Shown one piece after another: positions 49,555 to 59,339 of a stretch of 64,000 nt of DNA. The position numbers and the translations under genes are program-made. The DNA comes from Salibacterium qingdaonense (GTDB taxonomy: Bacteria; Bacillota; Bacilli; Bacillales; Marinococcaceae): contig NZ_FOTY01000016.1 of assembly GCF_900114715.1 (NCBI RefSeq), forward strand, positions 1 to 64,000, written 5' to 3'. Each line of letters starts with the position of its first letter. Position 1 is the stretch's first letter. The notes under the pieces are model-generated. The model was not told where the DNA came from. It did no database searches and was given only the letters and a program-made list of their open reading frames with translations.

Positions 49555-50392
49555 AAGACTAGGCAGGGGTTTAAATGCTCTCATCCCGGATGAAGGCAGT
49601 CAAGTCGAAGAAATCAAGGTGAAGGAACTGAGACCCAATCCCTATCAGCCCCGCAAAACTTTCACGAGTGAAGCAATAGAGGAATTAAAGGAATCTATCG
49701 TAGAGCATGGCATTTTGCAGCCGCTTATTGTCCGCAAAAGCATTAAAGGATACGAAATCGTGGCAGGAGAACGGCGCTATCGTGCGGCTAAAACGGCTGG
49801 CATTGAAAAGATCCCGGCTGTTGTGAAAGACTTGAGCGATGAACAGATAATGGAAGTTGCCTTAATCGAAAATCTGCAGCGTGAGAACCTCAACCCGGTC
49901 GAAGAAGCGAAAGCTTACGAAAAGCTGATGACATACCTCGGCGTTACACAGGACGAGCTTTCCAAACGTCTAGGGAAAAGCCGTCCGCATATTGCCAACC
50001 ATCTACGGCTGCTCCAGCTTCCTGCTGACGTGCAGCAGAAACTGGCTGAGAAAACCTTATCGATGGGACACGGCCGCACTCTGCTTGGGCTGCGTGATAA
50101 AAAACAGGCTGCCGATATTGTAGGAAGAATAGAAAAAGAATCCTTGAATGTCCGTCAGACGGAGGAACTGGTGCAGCAGCTGAATCAAACGGCCAGTTCC
50201 GATGCAGCAAACAACAAAGAAACGAAAAAAACGGAAACTTCTGTTTTTCTGCAGGCGAAAGAAGAAGAACTCCGCTCCTACTTCGGCACCCCCGTGGCTA
50301 TAAAACAAGGACGTAAAAAAGGAAAAATAGAAATAGAGTTTGTAAACGATGACGATTTACAGCGTATCCTGGAAATGCTGGAAAATGAATAA
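49547..50392 (+). CDS. spo0J: Chromosome partitioning protein Spo0J (ParB)
   Basis: A 281-residue ParB. It opens [17 protein letters not shown], which engages Soj. The CTP-binding ParB domain has [22 protein letters not shown] and [14 protein letters not shown]; the HTH ([25 protein letters not shown]) binds parS. A C-terminal dimerisation domain follows. It loads SMC at the origin and its cognate parS is at 29593. Translation is coupled to soj. Confidence 0.97.
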   Translation: MAKRLGRGLNALIPDEGSQVEEIKVKELRPNPYQPRKTFTSEAIEELKESIVEHGILQPLIVRKSIKGYEIVAGERRYRAAKTAGIEKIPAVVKDLSDEQIMEVALIENLQRENLNPVEEAKAYEKLMTYLGVTQDELSKRLGKSRPHIANHLRLLQLPADVQQKLAEKTLSMGHGRTLLGLRDKKQAADIVGRIEKESLNVRQTEELVQQLNQTASSDAANNKETKKTETSVFLQAKEEELRSYFGTPVAIKQGRKKGKIEIEFVNDDDLQRILEMLENE

Positions 50393-50426
50393 CAAACGTT
50401 CTACAGTGTCATGCCTTATATATTAA

Positions 50427-50470
50427 AAAACTGCCGAACGATTCACGTAAGAATCGTTCGGCAGTTTTGT
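50427..50470 (+). terminator. Intrinsic terminator after spo0J
   Basis: AAAACTGCCGAACGATTC pairs perfectly with GAATCGTTCGGCAGTTTT around ACGTAA, then TGTTG. Confidence 0.9.
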
Positions 50471-50522
50471 TGTGCATGAACCATTAAAATACTCCGCTTT
50501 TACTCCGGACCGGACCCGTTCC

Positions 50523-50664
50523 GTGGACACTATATTACCTGACAGTATACGCAGTGTCCACGGGATTCAACCGGTGGACACTGGTTCCTGATTTCGGCAG
50601 CGTAGTGTCCACTAAACGGGGATTCGTACCCACTATTCCTGTGGTTTTAAATGATAGTGTCCAT
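50523..50664. repeat. Cluster of GTGGACACT/AGTGTCCAC motifs
   Basis: In the 414-base space between spo0J and yyaC, GTGGACACT occurs at 50523 and 50574 and its complement AGTGTCCAC at 50553 and 50604, with AGTGTCCAT at 50656. Each forward copy is followed 30 bases later by the reverse copy, and the two pairs are 51 bases apart, so two hairpin-capable units lie in tandem. The rest of the space shows no gene. Confidence 0.6.
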
Positions 50665-50806
50665 GACCCGCGGAAAGCGAAGTGTTTTGACGAAGTGGTG
50701 CAGCATGCAAACCAGAAATGGGCTGTATCAAAAACCGTTATAAGTTAAGAGATCCGCTGCAGGCGGACGTTTATACTCCAGTTCCTGTTTCAGGCCGCCT
50801 GCATTT

Positions 50807-51481
50807 TTACTTAGGATCCTGCAGAGACAAGGCGCTCTCGGATGCCGAAGAGCCGTTTCGGTGGGTGGCGGGGTTCATGGATCGTTGCAAGACTGAATCT
50901 GCCGAAGTCCCTTTCAGTTTGCGGTCTGCCCGGATGAACGCTTCCGAAATGCGCTCTGACATTTTCATGACAAGATGAAGCCTGGTGTTCTGAAGGACGA
51001 AATATTCCATCATTCCGCTCACATTGACGATACCGGTCAAATGCATCTCACCGACTTCCGGAAGTTTTTTCTTCATTGCTGCACCAGGCATGACCGGCCC
51101 TTCCGTGAAATTAATGATACCGACATTCTTCAATTTTCCCAGGCAGGCGTCCACCGCAATAATATAAGGAAAACGATGTTTCTTCTCGATTTCTTCCATG
51201 GTTTCCTCCAGATTCACGGCATGAACGGGGTGTTCCAACGTTCCGTACACGGTAAACCGCTGCAGAAACTTCTTTTCAAGGGAGGAACCGACCAGCGGTC
51301 CGAGTGAATCGCCGGTGGAGCGGTCTGTTCCTATACATACGATAATGAGATCGCGGCGGGGTGATACGTGCTGCAGTTGTTCAGACAGCTGCACGGCCAG
51401 GTGGGCGGAGGCGGTGACTTCTTCGGCATGCACATGATAACGGTAGGGGTTGGAAGCATGAACAGGTTTTTTCCCAAGCAT
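50807..51481 (-). CDS. yyaC: YyaC-like spore protein (DUF1256, GPR-related)
   Basis: A 224-residue DUF1256/YyaC protein. Conserved parts are LIIVCIGTDRSTGDSLGPLVGSSLEKK and AVDACLGKLKNVG with PGAAMKKKLPEVGEMHLTGIVNVSGMMEYFVLQNTRL. The fold is related to germination protease GPR/hydrogenase maturation proteases. It is sigma-F/G-controlled in B. subtilis with an uncertain role. The ATG 51481 follows AAAGGAGAGG. Its minus orientation, against replication, matches B. subtilis. About 25 extra C-terminal residues are Ser/Asn rich. Confidence 0.9.
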   Translation of the reverse strand: MLGKKPVHASNPYRYHVHAEEVTASAHLAVQLSEQLQHVSPRRDLIIVCIGTDRSTGDSLGPLVGSSLEKKFLQRFTVYGTLEHPVHAVNLEETMEEIEKKHRFPYIIAVDACLGKLKNVGIINFTEGPVMPGAAMKKKLPEVGEMHLTGIVNVSGMMEYFVLQNTRLHLVMKMSERISEAFIRADRKLKGTSADSVLQRSMNPATHRNGSSASESALSLQDPK

Positions 51482-51585
51482 ATTAGCCTCTCCTTTTTCA
51501 TAGTAGTTCCAGTATAGGAATTCGGTATCTTTTCTATACATGAGACACAGGGATGAAAAATTCCGGACAAGGGAGAAATGCGCTG

Positions 51586-52602
51586 ATGGTTGTTGATGGG
51601 CTGAAATGGATGTTTCTTATTATAGGTACGACAATTGGGGCCGGTTATGCATCCGGAAGAGAAATCTGGCAGTTTTTCGGCCATGAGAGTGGACTGGCTA
51701 TCCTGATTTTCAGCGTGCTGTTTACGGTTTGTTGTTTTGTCGTGCTGACCATCAGCTATCAGGAGAAAACAGAAAATTATTCTGTCGTCCTGACCAGGTT
51801 GATGGGCCCTCGTTTTTCCAAGGGGTATGATGTTCTTATCATTGTGTATTTGTTTACAACGACAGGAATTATGATTGCCGGCGGTGGTGCGGCGCTGGAG
51901 TATTTTCATGTTCCGTTCACTGCTGGAATTCTCTTCATGTGTGTACTCTTATTTATTGTATCTATCCGCGGTGTGAAGGGGCTGACCGGTCTTAATAGTT
52001 TTCTCATGCCTGTTCTAATTATCAGTCTCATAATGACATTGACTGTCTACTTCAGATTGAATGCTGATTTCAGTTTTTCAAACTGGGTATCCCAGCGGAA
52101 CTGGGCATCCTCTCTCACGTTTACGTCCTTGAATCTGCTTCCACTTGTAGCAGTGCTCTCTACAACCGGCACACAGATTAAACACCGTGGAGAAATCTGG
52201 ATTGCCAGTATCGGAAGCGGCAGTATTCTCGGCAGCGTTTCTTTTTTATATAATGAGTCTCTTCTCGCGGCGGCAGAAGATATCATGTTGTACGAGATCC
52301 CGCTGTTTGCTCTGCTTGAATCTTATCCGCACTCTGTTACAGCTTTTATGGCGGTGTTATTATGGACTGCTATTTTCACCACAGCTGCGTCCGGACTGCA
52401 TGGATTATCAACCAGGCTGCGTTCCATGTTGGACATGCCGTCCTGGCTGCTGGCGGTTCTGCTTCTCTGTCTCATGCTCCCGGTTACGGAACTGGGTTTT
52501 TCCAGACTCGTTGCCCTTCTATACCCTGTTTACGGGATTTTAAATTTATATTTACTGGTTGTTGTCCTAATTCATCCTTTTTTCCTACGTAAAAGGTTTT
52601 GA
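51586..52602 (+). CDS. YkvI-like membrane protein
   Basis: A membrane protein of about 338 residues with ten hydrophobic segments. It starts with GLKWMFLIIGTTIGAGYASGREIWQFFG, the first transmembrane helix with the glycine-rich bend seen in APC-superfamily transporters and in B. subtilis YkvI. The substrate is unknown. The start may be ATG 51586 (AGGGAG 11 bases upstream) or ATG 51553. It is divergent from yyaC. A long palindrome holding a Noc site follows its stop. Confidence 0.8.
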   Translation: MVVDGLKWMFLIIGTTIGAGYASGREIWQFFGHESGLAILIFSVLFTVCCFVVLTISYQEKTENYSVVLTRLMGPRFSKGYDVLIIVYLFTTTGIMIAGGGAALEYFHVPFTAGILFMCVLLFIVSIRGVKGLTGLNSFLMPVLIISLIMTLTVYFRLNADFSFSNWVSQRNWASSLTFTSLNLLPLVAVLSTTGTQIKHRGEIWIASIGSGSILGSVSFLYNESLLAAAEDIMLYEIPLFALLESYPHSVTAFMAVLLWTAIFTTAASGLHGLSTRLRSMLDMPSWLLAVLLLCLMLPVTELGFSRLVALLYPVYGILNLYLLVVVLIHPFFLRKRF

Positions 52603-52614
52603 AAAAAGATAGAG

Positions 52615-52646
52615 ATCTTTATTATTTCCCGGGAAATAATAAAGAT
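52615..52646. promoter_or_regulatory. 32-base perfect palindrome with a Noc-binding site
   Basis: The core at 52624-52637 is ATTTCCCGGGAAAT. The palindrome continues without a mismatch for 9 more base pairs on each side (52615-52646), far beyond what Noc needs. It may also work as a weak terminator for the YkvI-like gene. Confidence 0.8.
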
Positions 52647-52740
52647 TCGGAACGGGAGGATTGTTTCTTTTTATAAGATAGGATAGGATATTACATATAA
52701 TACAATTGGAGTATCGGTTAGTAGAAATGAGGTGTAGCCA

Positions 52741-52938
52741 TTGGTTGATATGCCTTTTGCCTTACATGATGTGGTGGAAATGAAAAAATCTCATCCGTGC
52801 GGGGAAAATAAATGGAAAATCATTCGTATGGGAGCCGATATCCGTATCAAATGTCAAGGATGCGGGCACAGTGTTATGCTTCCGCGCCGGGAATTCCGAA
52901 AAAAGATGAAAAGAGTAATCGAGCACGCAGAACAGTAA
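52741..52938 (+). CDS. yyzM: DUF951 protein YyzM
   Basis: A 65-residue protein with the DUF951 pattern MPFALHDVVEMKKSHPCGENKWKIIRMGADIRIKCQGCGHSVMLPR. The cysteines in HPCG and CQGCG suggest a small zinc-binding beta-barrel. The start is probably TTG 52741 behind AGGTG. In B. subtilis yyzM lies near ychF (yyaF) as here. Function unknown. Confidence 0.88.
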   Translation: MVDMPFALHDVVEMKKSHPCGENKWKIIRMGADIRIKCQGCGHSVMLPRREFRKKMKRVIEHAEQ

Positions 52939-53036
52939 CCACAGCTTGTTTTTCAGCGGGCTTGTCTCTATAATTGGACAGGGTGAAAACGAAGCAAATC
53001 CATAGAGTAATGGATTCTAAAGGAAGTGACACGAAT

Positions 53037-54137
53037 ATGGCGTTGACAACAGGCATTGTCGGCCTTCCCAACGTCGGGAAGTCCACGTTATTTAATGCAA
53101 TTACACAGGCCGGCGCGGACTCGGCCAATTATCCTTTCTGTACGATAGATCCCAACGTAGGTATCGTGGAAGTGCCGGATCCGCGGTTGAATAAGCTGAC
53201 AGAGCTTGTCCAACCGAAAAAAACCATTCCGACGGCGTTTGAATTTACCGATATCGCAGGTATTGTGGAGGGAGCCAGTAAAGGAGAGGGACTGGGGAAT
53301 AAGTTTCTTTCCCACATCCGGCAGGTGGATGCCATCTCGCATGTAGTCCGTTGTTTCAATGACGGCGATATTACCCATGTTTCCGGAAGCGTGGATCCTA
53401 TCCGTGATATTGAAGTCATCAATCTTGAACTTATTCTGGCTGACCTTGAAACCGTTCAGAAACGAATGGACAAGGTGGCTAAACTGGCGAAATCCAAAGA
53501 TAAAGATGCTTTGGCTGAATATGAAGTGCTGCAGAAACTTAGTGATGCATTTGAAGAAGAAAAACCGGCCAGAAGCCTCGAATGGACCGATGACGAACTG
53601 AATCTGGTTCGCGGTTTTCAGCTGCTCACGATGAAGCCGGTGCTATATGCGGCCAATGTCAGTGAAGAAGATTTATTAAGCGAAGGAGACAATGAGTACG
53701 TACAGGCTGTAAAAAACTATGCCGCTGAAGAAGGCTCCGGTGTTATTACGGTCTGCGCCAAAATTGAATCCGAGATTGCTGAACTTGAAGGAGAGGACCG
53801 GCAGGAATTTCTGGACGACCTCGGTATTGAAGAAGCCGGGCTTGACCAGCTCATCCGGGCGGCCTATACACTGCTTGGTCTTGAAACCTACTTCACGGCA
53901 GGAGAACCGGAAGTCAGAGCCTGGACTATTCGCAGCGGCATGAAGGCTCCGCAGGCGGCCGGAGTGATTCACAGTGACTTTGAACGCGGCTTTATCCGGG
54001 CCGAAGTGGTCAGCTATGACGATTTAATGGATGCCGGATCGATGAACGCGGCCAAAGAAGCAGGAAACGTACGACTGGAAGGAAAAGATTACGTCGTAAA
54101 AGACGGTGACGTCATTCATTTTCGTTTCAATGTGTAA
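53037..54137 (+). CDS. ychF: Ribosome-binding ATPase YchF (Obg family)
   Basis: A 366-residue protein, same length as YyaF of B. subtilis. G1 is [14 protein letters not shown], then FCTIDPNVG (switch I), [20 protein letters not shown] (G3). The G4 NKxD is replaced by a YAANVSEED-type motif ([11 protein letters not shown]), which changes preference to ATP. A coiled coil and a C-terminal TGS domain ([19 protein letters not shown]) follow. It acts on ribosomes under stress. The ATG 53037 follows AAAGGAAG; the longer frame upstream is not conserved. Confidence 0.96.
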   Translation: MALTTGIVGLPNVGKSTLFNAITQAGADSANYPFCTIDPNVGIVEVPDPRLNKLTELVQPKKTIPTAFEFTDIAGIVEGASKGEGLGNKFLSHIRQVDAISHVVRCFNDGDITHVSGSVDPIRDIEVINLELILADLETVQKRMDKVAKLAKSKDKDALAEYEVLQKLSDAFEEEKPARSLEWTDDELNLVRGFQLLTMKPVLYAANVSEEDLLSEGDNEYVQAVKNYAAEEGSGVITVCAKIESEIAELEGEDRQEFLDDLGIEEAGLDQLIRAAYTLLGLETYFTAGEPEVRAWTIRSGMKAPQAAGVIHSDFERGFIRAEVVSYDDLMDAGSMNAAKEAGNVRLEGKDYVVKDGDVIHFRFNV

Positions 54138-54147
54138 TAAAAAGAAG

Positions 54148-54178
54148 AACCGGGCTCTGTTATGCAGCCCGGTTTTTT
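54148..54178 (+). terminator. Intrinsic terminator of ychF
   Basis: AACCGGGCT pairs with AGCCCGGTT, followed by TTTTGTG. Confidence 0.85.
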
Positions 54179-54188
54179 GTGTGCATGG

Positions 54189-54274
54189 CATGAGTTACGG
54201 ACAGTTTCGGGTGGAAAAAGTTCATGACCCATGAGTTGGGGACACTTTGGTGGTGTGGCTGGCGCGAAGTGTCC
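54189..54274. repeat. Second GGACACT-type repeat cluster
   Basis: Two similar 18-mers, CATGAGTTACGGACAGTT (54189) and CATGAGTTGGGGACACTT (54230), lie 41 bases apart, and GGACACTT (54240) is followed by its complement AAGTGTCC at 54267. The motif is shared with the cluster at 50523-50664. The space 54138-54629 otherwise holds the ychF terminator, an unremarkable stretch (54300-54570) and the S6:S18 leader. Confidence 0.5.
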
Positions 54275-54579
54275 GTAAAACAAATATAATGGACATTTCT
54301 ACACGGAAAATGTCTCTAACATCCACAATGAGAGTGAAGATTCCTGATTGTACACTCTCTCCGTTTTTTAAGCACCACTTTTCGGCTTCGCTGCATAAAA
54401 GTGGACCTCAGGACTGCGCTGGGAGTCACTTTTCCATACAACATCCGCTAAAGTACACCGGACCCCCTGCGTGCTGTTATTCCCGGGAAGGAAGACAGGC
54501 TCTTTTTGGTTATTGTCATCTACTCCCTGTTCTGCTACAATTATATGTTGTGAGTGAAATATCTATAACGATTTTGCTC

Positions 54580-54609
54580 CTTGCTCTTTTTAAAAGAGAG
54601 AGCCGTAAG
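54580..54609 (+). promoter_or_regulatory. Candidate S6:S18 ribosomal-protein leader
   Basis: CTTGCTC (54580-54586) pairs with GAGC-CCG-bulge-TAAG (to 54609) around an inner CTCTTTT/AAAAGAG stem, leaving a CCG bulge as in the known S6:S18 leader. It ends 12 bases before the rpsF ribosome-binding site. S6 or the S6-S18 pair would bind and repress the operon. Confidence 0.5.
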
Positions 54610-54629
54610 ACCAAAAGGAGGTGACGCAT

Positions 54630-54917
54630 ATGCGTAACTATGAAGTGCTTTATATCATTGCTCCAAGCGTTGATGAGAACGGAATCAAGGAAATGGTTGA
54701 GCGTTACAACAACGTCCTGACCAATCAGGGAGCAGAGATTGAAAAAGTCGACGAGATGGGAAAACGCCGTCTGGCTTATGAGATTGATGACCTGAAAGAC
54801 GGTTATTATGTCGTTGTATATATCAAGGCAGAGCCGGGCGCAACCGATGAGTTCGAACGCCTGGTTAAGATGGATGATAATGTCATCCGCCACCTTGTCG
54901 TTAAAAATGAAGACTAA
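54630..54917 (+). CDS. rpsF: Ribosomal protein S6
   Basis: A 95-residue small-subunit protein. [26 protein letters not shown] is the family N-terminus; [23 protein letters not shown] follows. It pairs with S18 on 16S rRNA. The ATG 54630 follows AAAAGGAGGTG; a GTG at 54621 overlaps that site. It is the first gene of rpsF-ssb-rpsR. Confidence 0.97.
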   Translation: MRNYEVLYIIAPSVDENGIKEMVERYNNVLTNQGAEIEKVDEMGKRRLAYEIDDLKDGYYVVVYIKAEPGATDEFERLVKMDDNVIRHLVVKNED

Positions 54918-54943
54918 GGATAACCAGTGGGAGGAGTTCCAAA

Positions 54944-55426
54944 ATGATAAATCGTGTTGTTCTGGTTGGCCGTCTAACCCGCGATCCTGAGCTGCGTTAT
55001 ACTCCAAATGGTATAGCTGTAGTCAATTTCGGCATCGCCGTAAACCGCCCGTTCACGAATCAGAATGGAGAACGGGAAGCTGACTTTTTCAATTGTGTCG
55101 CTTGGAGAAAACAGGCCGAGAACGTCGCAAACTACTTGAAAAAAGGCAGTCAGACCGGGATTGACGGTCGTCTGCAGAGCCGGAAGTATGAAAACCAGGA
55201 AGGACGCCGTGTCACCGTTGTGGAAGTGCAGGCTGAAAGCGTGCAGTTTCTCGAACCACGCGGGTCTTCCGGCGGCGGTGGCGGCGGTGCCCCCCAAGGG
55301 AACCAGTACGGCGCCGCGCAGAGCTCCGGCCAGCAGAACCAAGGCGGATCTTCCAACCTGAACGATGACCCGTTCGGCAATGACGGTCAGCAGATTGATA
55401 TATCCGATGATGATCTGCCATTTTAA
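54944..55426 (+). CDS. ssb: Single-stranded DNA-binding protein
   Basis: A 160-residue OB-fold protein. [35 protein letters not shown] starts the DNA-binding domain (1-107). The flexible linker is Gly- and Gln-rich ([16 protein letters not shown], then QQNQGGSSN) and the C-terminal acidic tip DISDDDLPF recruits partner proteins. It lies between rpsF and rpsR as in most Firmicutes. Confidence 0.98.
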   Translation: MINRVVLVGRLTRDPELRYTPNGIAVVNFGIAVNRPFTNQNGEREADFFNCVAWRKQAENVANYLKKGSQTGIDGRLQSRKYENQEGRRVTVVEVQAESVQFLEPRGSSGGGGGGAPQGNQYGAAQSSGQQNQGGSSNLNDDPFGNDGQQIDISDDDLPF

Positions 55427-55485
55427 TAAAACTCTTCCCTTCTTCGTATAAAACGAAAAACTATTTTAAAGGAGGTTGAAACTTT

Positions 55486-55713
55486 ATGGCACGCCGTAGA
55501 GGTAAGAGAAGGAAGGTATGTTACTTTACAGTCAATAAAATCAATAAAATTGACTATAAAGACGTAGAACTGTTGAAGAAATTCATCTCGGAACGCGGTA
55601 AAATTCTTCCGCGCCGTGTAACTGGTACTTGTGCCAAGTCCCAGCGTCAATTGACGAAAGCAATCAAACGTGCCCGCCATGTGGCGCTGCTTCCTTATGT
55701 AAGGGAACAGTAA
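55486..55713 (+). CDS. rpsR: Ribosomal protein S18
   Basis: A 75-residue basic protein. [64 protein letters not shown] is the conserved core. KVCYF keeps the single Cys but the C-x-x-C of zinc-binding (C+) S18 is absent, so this looks like a zinc-independent form. It follows GGAGGTTG. Confidence 0.97.
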   Translation: MARRRGKRRKVCYFTVNKINKIDYKDVELLKKFISERGKILPRRVTGTCAKSQRQLTKAIKRARHVALLPYVREQ

Positions 55714-55723
55714 GGCGCAGGTA

Positions 55724-55758
55724 AAAACGTTTCCCGATCCGACCGGGAAACGTTTTTT
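55724..55758 (+). terminator. Intrinsic terminator of rpsF-ssb-rpsR
   Basis: AAACGTTTCCCG pairs with CCGGGAAACGTTT, followed by a T-run. Confidence 0.85.
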
Positions 55759-55891
55759 ATTTCACGGCTGCACGTCAGGACATTCTTTCTTTTTTCAGGA
55801 TAATGGCTTACAATAGACGAATGGATTCTACATAAACACGGATAATGATGTTTTGGCTTATATGAGAATGCGATGGATGAGGTGACGTTAC

Positions 55892-56830
55892 TTGCAGCAA
55901 ACGAGAAGGATAACGGAAGGAGCCGTGTTAAGCGGTATTTTTATTGTCATGCTTATGCTTGCTGTATTCGTTCCGTTTCTCAGCATGATACTGCTTTGGT
56001 TCCTGCCTCTGCCTTTTATTATATTTACGGCTAGATACGGTTGGAAGCCGGGTCTTGTGATGGCGGCCGTATCGATGCTGCTGTCTGTCTTTTTAACTGC
56101 GCTTACAGGTCTTCCCTTTGCCATATTGTCGGCACTCGGCGGTTTGACTACGGGGGAACTGATGCGTCGCAGGAAAGAGGCTCTGCTTACAGCTGCTGCC
56201 GCCAGTGTCGCTTACACCGGCGGCCTGACGGTTATTTATGCCGGCACGGTTCTTTTCTTTAATATCGATCCACTATCGGTTCTTCAGGATATTATGAGAC
56301 AGTCGATGGAGCAGGCACAGTCCATGCTTTCTTCCCTGGGGCAGGAAACTTCCGGGGAACTGGAGCAATACGGGGAGATGATTGACCGCTTCGGGCGGAT
56401 GGGGCCGCTCTTGATTGTGTTCACCGGAGTATTATATGCTTTTTTGACGCAGTTCATTGCCCATAAGGTTATGCGGCGTATGAACATGGAAGTACAGACG
56501 TTTCCGCCGTTTCGGAACTGGAATGTTCCACGTTCCCTGCTGTGGTATTATCTCCTTACCTTTATTGTATACTTGGTAGGAATCGAAGAAGGCTCAGCGG
56601 TCCAGACTGTAATATGGAATCTATTCCCTTTACTGGAGACGGCCATGGCTCTGCAGGGTTTTACGGTGATCTTTCATTATTGTTATAGTAAATCTATCCC
56701 AAAAGCCTTCCCCATTCTTCTCATGATTTTTGGGTTGATTCTGCCTTTTATCCTTCTATTGGCACGCATGTTGGGTATCATTGATTTAGGATTTCAATTG
56801 AAAAAACGTCTGGAATCTGACACGAAGTAG
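55892..56830 (+). CDS. yybS: DUF2232 membrane protein YybS
   Basis: A 312-residue membrane protein with about eight hydrophobic segments of the YybS/DUF2232 family; ITEGAVLSGIFIVMLMLAVFVPFLSMI is the first. The family is distantly related to ECF-transporter S components, but no ligand is known. The start is TTG 55892 behind AGGTGA. It precedes gdpP by 11 bases, as in B. subtilis. Confidence 0.9.
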   Translation: MQQTRRITEGAVLSGIFIVMLMLAVFVPFLSMILLWFLPLPFIIFTARYGWKPGLVMAAVSMLLSVFLTALTGLPFAILSALGGLTTGELMRRRKEALLTAAAASVAYTGGLTVIYAGTVLFFNIDPLSVLQDIMRQSMEQAQSMLSSLGQETSGELEQYGEMIDRFGRMGPLLIVFTGVLYAFLTQFIAHKVMRRMNMEVQTFPPFRNWNVPRSLLWYYLLTFIVYLVGIEEGSAVQTVIWNLFPLLETAMALQGFTVIFHYCYSKSIPKAFPILLMIFGLILPFILLLARMLGIIDLGFQLKKRLESDTK

Positions 56831-56841
56831 GGGTTGACAAT

Positions 56842-58809
56842 ATGCCTAAGTTTTTAATGAACCGCTGGCACGGTCTGCATGTAACCTTATTGTTCACGGC
56901 AGCTGCCTTGTTCATTGGTTTATTGACGATATATCAATGGATGCTTGGCGTCGTTGGATTTTTAATCCTGGCATTTCTGCTTATTTATGTGCTCCAGGCC
57001 AGAAAAGCATTTGAACGCGATCTGGAAAAGTATATACAAACGTTGTCCCATCGTGTAAACAAAGCCGGTGAAGAAGCAGTCACCAGCCTGCCTATCGGAA
57101 TCGTTCTGTACGATGAAGAGTACCAGGTGCAGTGGGCCAATCCATTCATGATGAATTACCTGCCGCGTGAGTTTCTCGGTCTTCCGCTCAATGACGTGTT
57201 TGAAGATATATCATCCCCGATCAGAAAAGGGGAGACAGAAACAGAGTTAACACTGAGTGACAGGCACTATACGATATACATTAAGCATGACGAACGGCTG
57301 CTGTACTTTTTTGATATGACGGAAACGAAAGAAACCCAGTCTCTTTATGAAGAAGAACAGACGGTTATAGGTCTTGTTTATCTGGATAATTTCGATGAAG
57401 TGACCCAGGGGATGGATGATCAGATTAGGAGCAGCTTGATGAGCCATGTCACAACATCTTTAAATGAATGGGCGGAAGAGCATCAAATTCTGCTTCGCAG
57501 CATTTCATCCGACCGCTTTATTGCTGTGATGAACAAGAAAGCATTAAAGCAGCTGGAAAAGACCCGCTTTGAACTGCTTGATTATGTCAGAGATGTAACC
57601 GGAAAAGAGAAAGTGTCCATTACACTGAGTATCGGTATCGGAAGCGGGGATTCTTCGCTGCGGGAACTTGGAAGTCTGGCGCAATCCAGTCTGGATCTTG
57701 CTCTTGGACGCGGCGGTGACCAGGTTGCCATTAAGGAAACAAACGGGAAAGTGCGTTTTTACGGAGGCAAATCCAACGCAATGGAAAAACGGACAAGAGT
57801 CCGTGCCCGCGTTATTTCCCACGCACTCCGCGATTTTGTGCTGGAAAGCGATCAAGTTATTATCATGGGGCATAAGAACCCGGATATGGATGCGATCGGT
57901 GCTGCCATCGGTGTGTTGAAAGTAGCCGAAGTCAACAACACAGACGCCTATGTCGTTGTCGACCCCAATGAAATTAATCCGGACGTAAAGAAGCTGATGG
58001 AAGAAGTCGGTGATCATGAGTACCTCTGGTCCCAGTTTATTACTCCGGAAGAAGCGTTTGATGATTTAACACGGCACACGCTGCTTGTTGTGGTGGACAC
58101 TCATAAGCCATCCATGGTTATTGAACCCCGTCTCGTTGATGCAGTCGACCGTGTGGTGGTTTTAGATCACCACCGGCGCGGGGAAGAGTTTATCAAGGAT
58201 CCTGTCCTCGTATACATGGAACCTTATGCCTCTTCAACTGCAGAACTTGTGACCGAACTGTTAGAATATCAACCACACAAGCTGTCGATGGATGAACTTG
58301 AATCCACGGCGATGCTTGCCGGTATTATTGTGGACACGAAGAGCTTTGCCATCCGGACGGGTTCCCGTACGTTTGATGCCGCCTCCTTCCTGAAATCCCA
58401 CGGAGCGGACACAACGACGGTGCAGCGGCTTTTGAAAGAGGATATCGACCAATACGTGCGGCGGTCCCACTTAATAGAGAGAGCAACGATTTACCGGGAT
58501 GGCATGGCGGTGGCCAAAGCATCAGAAGAAGAAATGTACGATCAGATTTTAATTGCCCAGGCTGCCGACACCCTGCTCACGATGAATGATGTGAAGGGAT
58601 CATTTGTACTTTCCAAACGTAGTGATGGAAAGGTGAGCATAAGTGCCCGCTCCCTGGGTGAAGTGAATGTGCAGCTGATTATGGAAGCCCTCGGCGGAGG
58701 CGGACACCTTACCAATGCCGCTACGCAGCTTGATTCTGCGCTTGATGAAGCAGAGGAAAGGCTTAAGCAGGCCATCGATGAATATCTGGAAGGAGGAACC
58801 GAGGAATGA
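56842..58809 (+). CDS. gdpP: Cyclic-di-AMP phosphodiesterase GdpP
   Basis: A 655-residue membrane protein. Two N-terminal transmembrane helices (about 10-55) are followed by a degenerate PAS domain (85-170) and a degenerate GGDEF domain (175-305, LGRGGDQ in place of GGDEF). The DHH/DHHA1 catalytic domain has [31 protein letters not shown] and [13 protein letters not shown]. It cleaves c-di-AMP to pApA and so affects potassium balance and cell-wall stress. It overlaps rplI by four bases. Confidence 0.96.
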   Translation: MPKFLMNRWHGLHVTLLFTAAALFIGLLTIYQWMLGVVGFLILAFLLIYVLQARKAFERDLEKYIQTLSHRVNKAGEEAVTSLPIGIVLYDEEYQVQWANPFMMNYLPREFLGLPLNDVFEDISSPIRKGETETELTLSDRHYTIYIKHDERLLYFFDMTETKETQSLYEEEQTVIGLVYLDNFDEVTQGMDDQIRSSLMSHVTTSLNEWAEEHQILLRSISSDRFIAVMNKKALKQLEKTRFELLDYVRDVTGKEKVSITLSIGIGSGDSSLRELGSLAQSSLDLALGRGGDQVAIKETNGKVRFYGGKSNAMEKRTRVRARVISHALRDFVLESDQVIIMGHKNPDMDAIGAAIGVLKVAEVNNTDAYVVVDPNEINPDVKKLMEEVGDHEYLWSQFITPEEAFDDLTRHTLLVVVDTHKPSMVIEPRLVDAVDRVVVLDHHRRGEEFIKDPVLVYMEPYASSTAELVTELLEYQPHKLSMDELESTAMLAGIIVDTKSFAIRTGSRTFDAASFLKSHGADTTTVQRLLKEDIDQYVRRSHLIERATIYRDGMAVAKASEEEMYDQILIAQAADTLLTMNDVKGSFVLSKRSDGKVSISARSLGEVNVQLIMEALGGGGHLTNAATQLDSALDEAEERLKQAIDEYLEGGTEE

Positions 58810-59249
58810 AAGTTATTTTTAACCAGGATGTAAAAGGAAAAGGGAAAAAAGGTGAAATGAAGGACGTATCGGAAGGCTATGCCCGGAACTATTTATTCAA
58901 GCACAATCTGGCTGTGGAGGCGACAGCAGGTAATGTGAAAAACTTGAAGGCTAAACAGGAAAGCGATGAGAAAAAAGCGCAGCAGGAACTTGAAGACGCG
59001 AAGAAATTCAAGGAACAGCTGGAAAATACTAAAGTTACTGTTACCGCAAAAGCAGGAGAAGCCGGCCGCTTGTTCGGCGCTGTATCGACAAAACAGATTG
59101 CAGAACAACTGAAGGATATGGGCATGAAAGTGGATAAACGAAAAATTGAACTCGATCAGCCGATCCGCACACTCGGCGTCACGAAGACACCGATTAAAGT
59201 GCATAAGGAAGTAACAGCGGTCGTTGATGTCCATGTAGTAGAAGAGTAA
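58806..59249 (+). CDS. rplI: Ribosomal protein L9
   Basis: A 147-residue protein of two domains. [40 protein letters not shown] is the RNA-binding N-domain, a long connecting helix follows and the C-domain has [17 protein letters not shown]. Standard length. The start overlaps the gdpP stop (translational coupling). Confidence 0.97.
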   Translation: MKVIFNQDVKGKGKKGEMKDVSEGYARNYLFKHNLAVEATAGNVKNLKAKQESDEKKAQQELEDAKKFKEQLENTKVTVTAKAGEAGRLFGAVSTKQIAEQLKDMGMKVDKRKIELDQPIRTLGVTKTPIKVHKEVTAVVDVHVVEE

Positions 59250-59339
59250 ACGCAAGTCCGCTTCTTCATACGGCTTATAATGTTCCGTACGTTATAGGCC
59301 GGTTTTTTTCTGTTCAAGAAACAAAGGAAAGGCAGGAAG

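Noticed and set aside
54479-54492. Noc-site-like TTCCCGGGAA before rpsF
   Set aside because: Only the inner 10 bases match; the outer bases break the 14-mer.
56531-56546. parS-like TGTTCCACGT in yybS
   Set aside because: The right arm is lost (TCCCTG), so the 16-mer is far from consensus.
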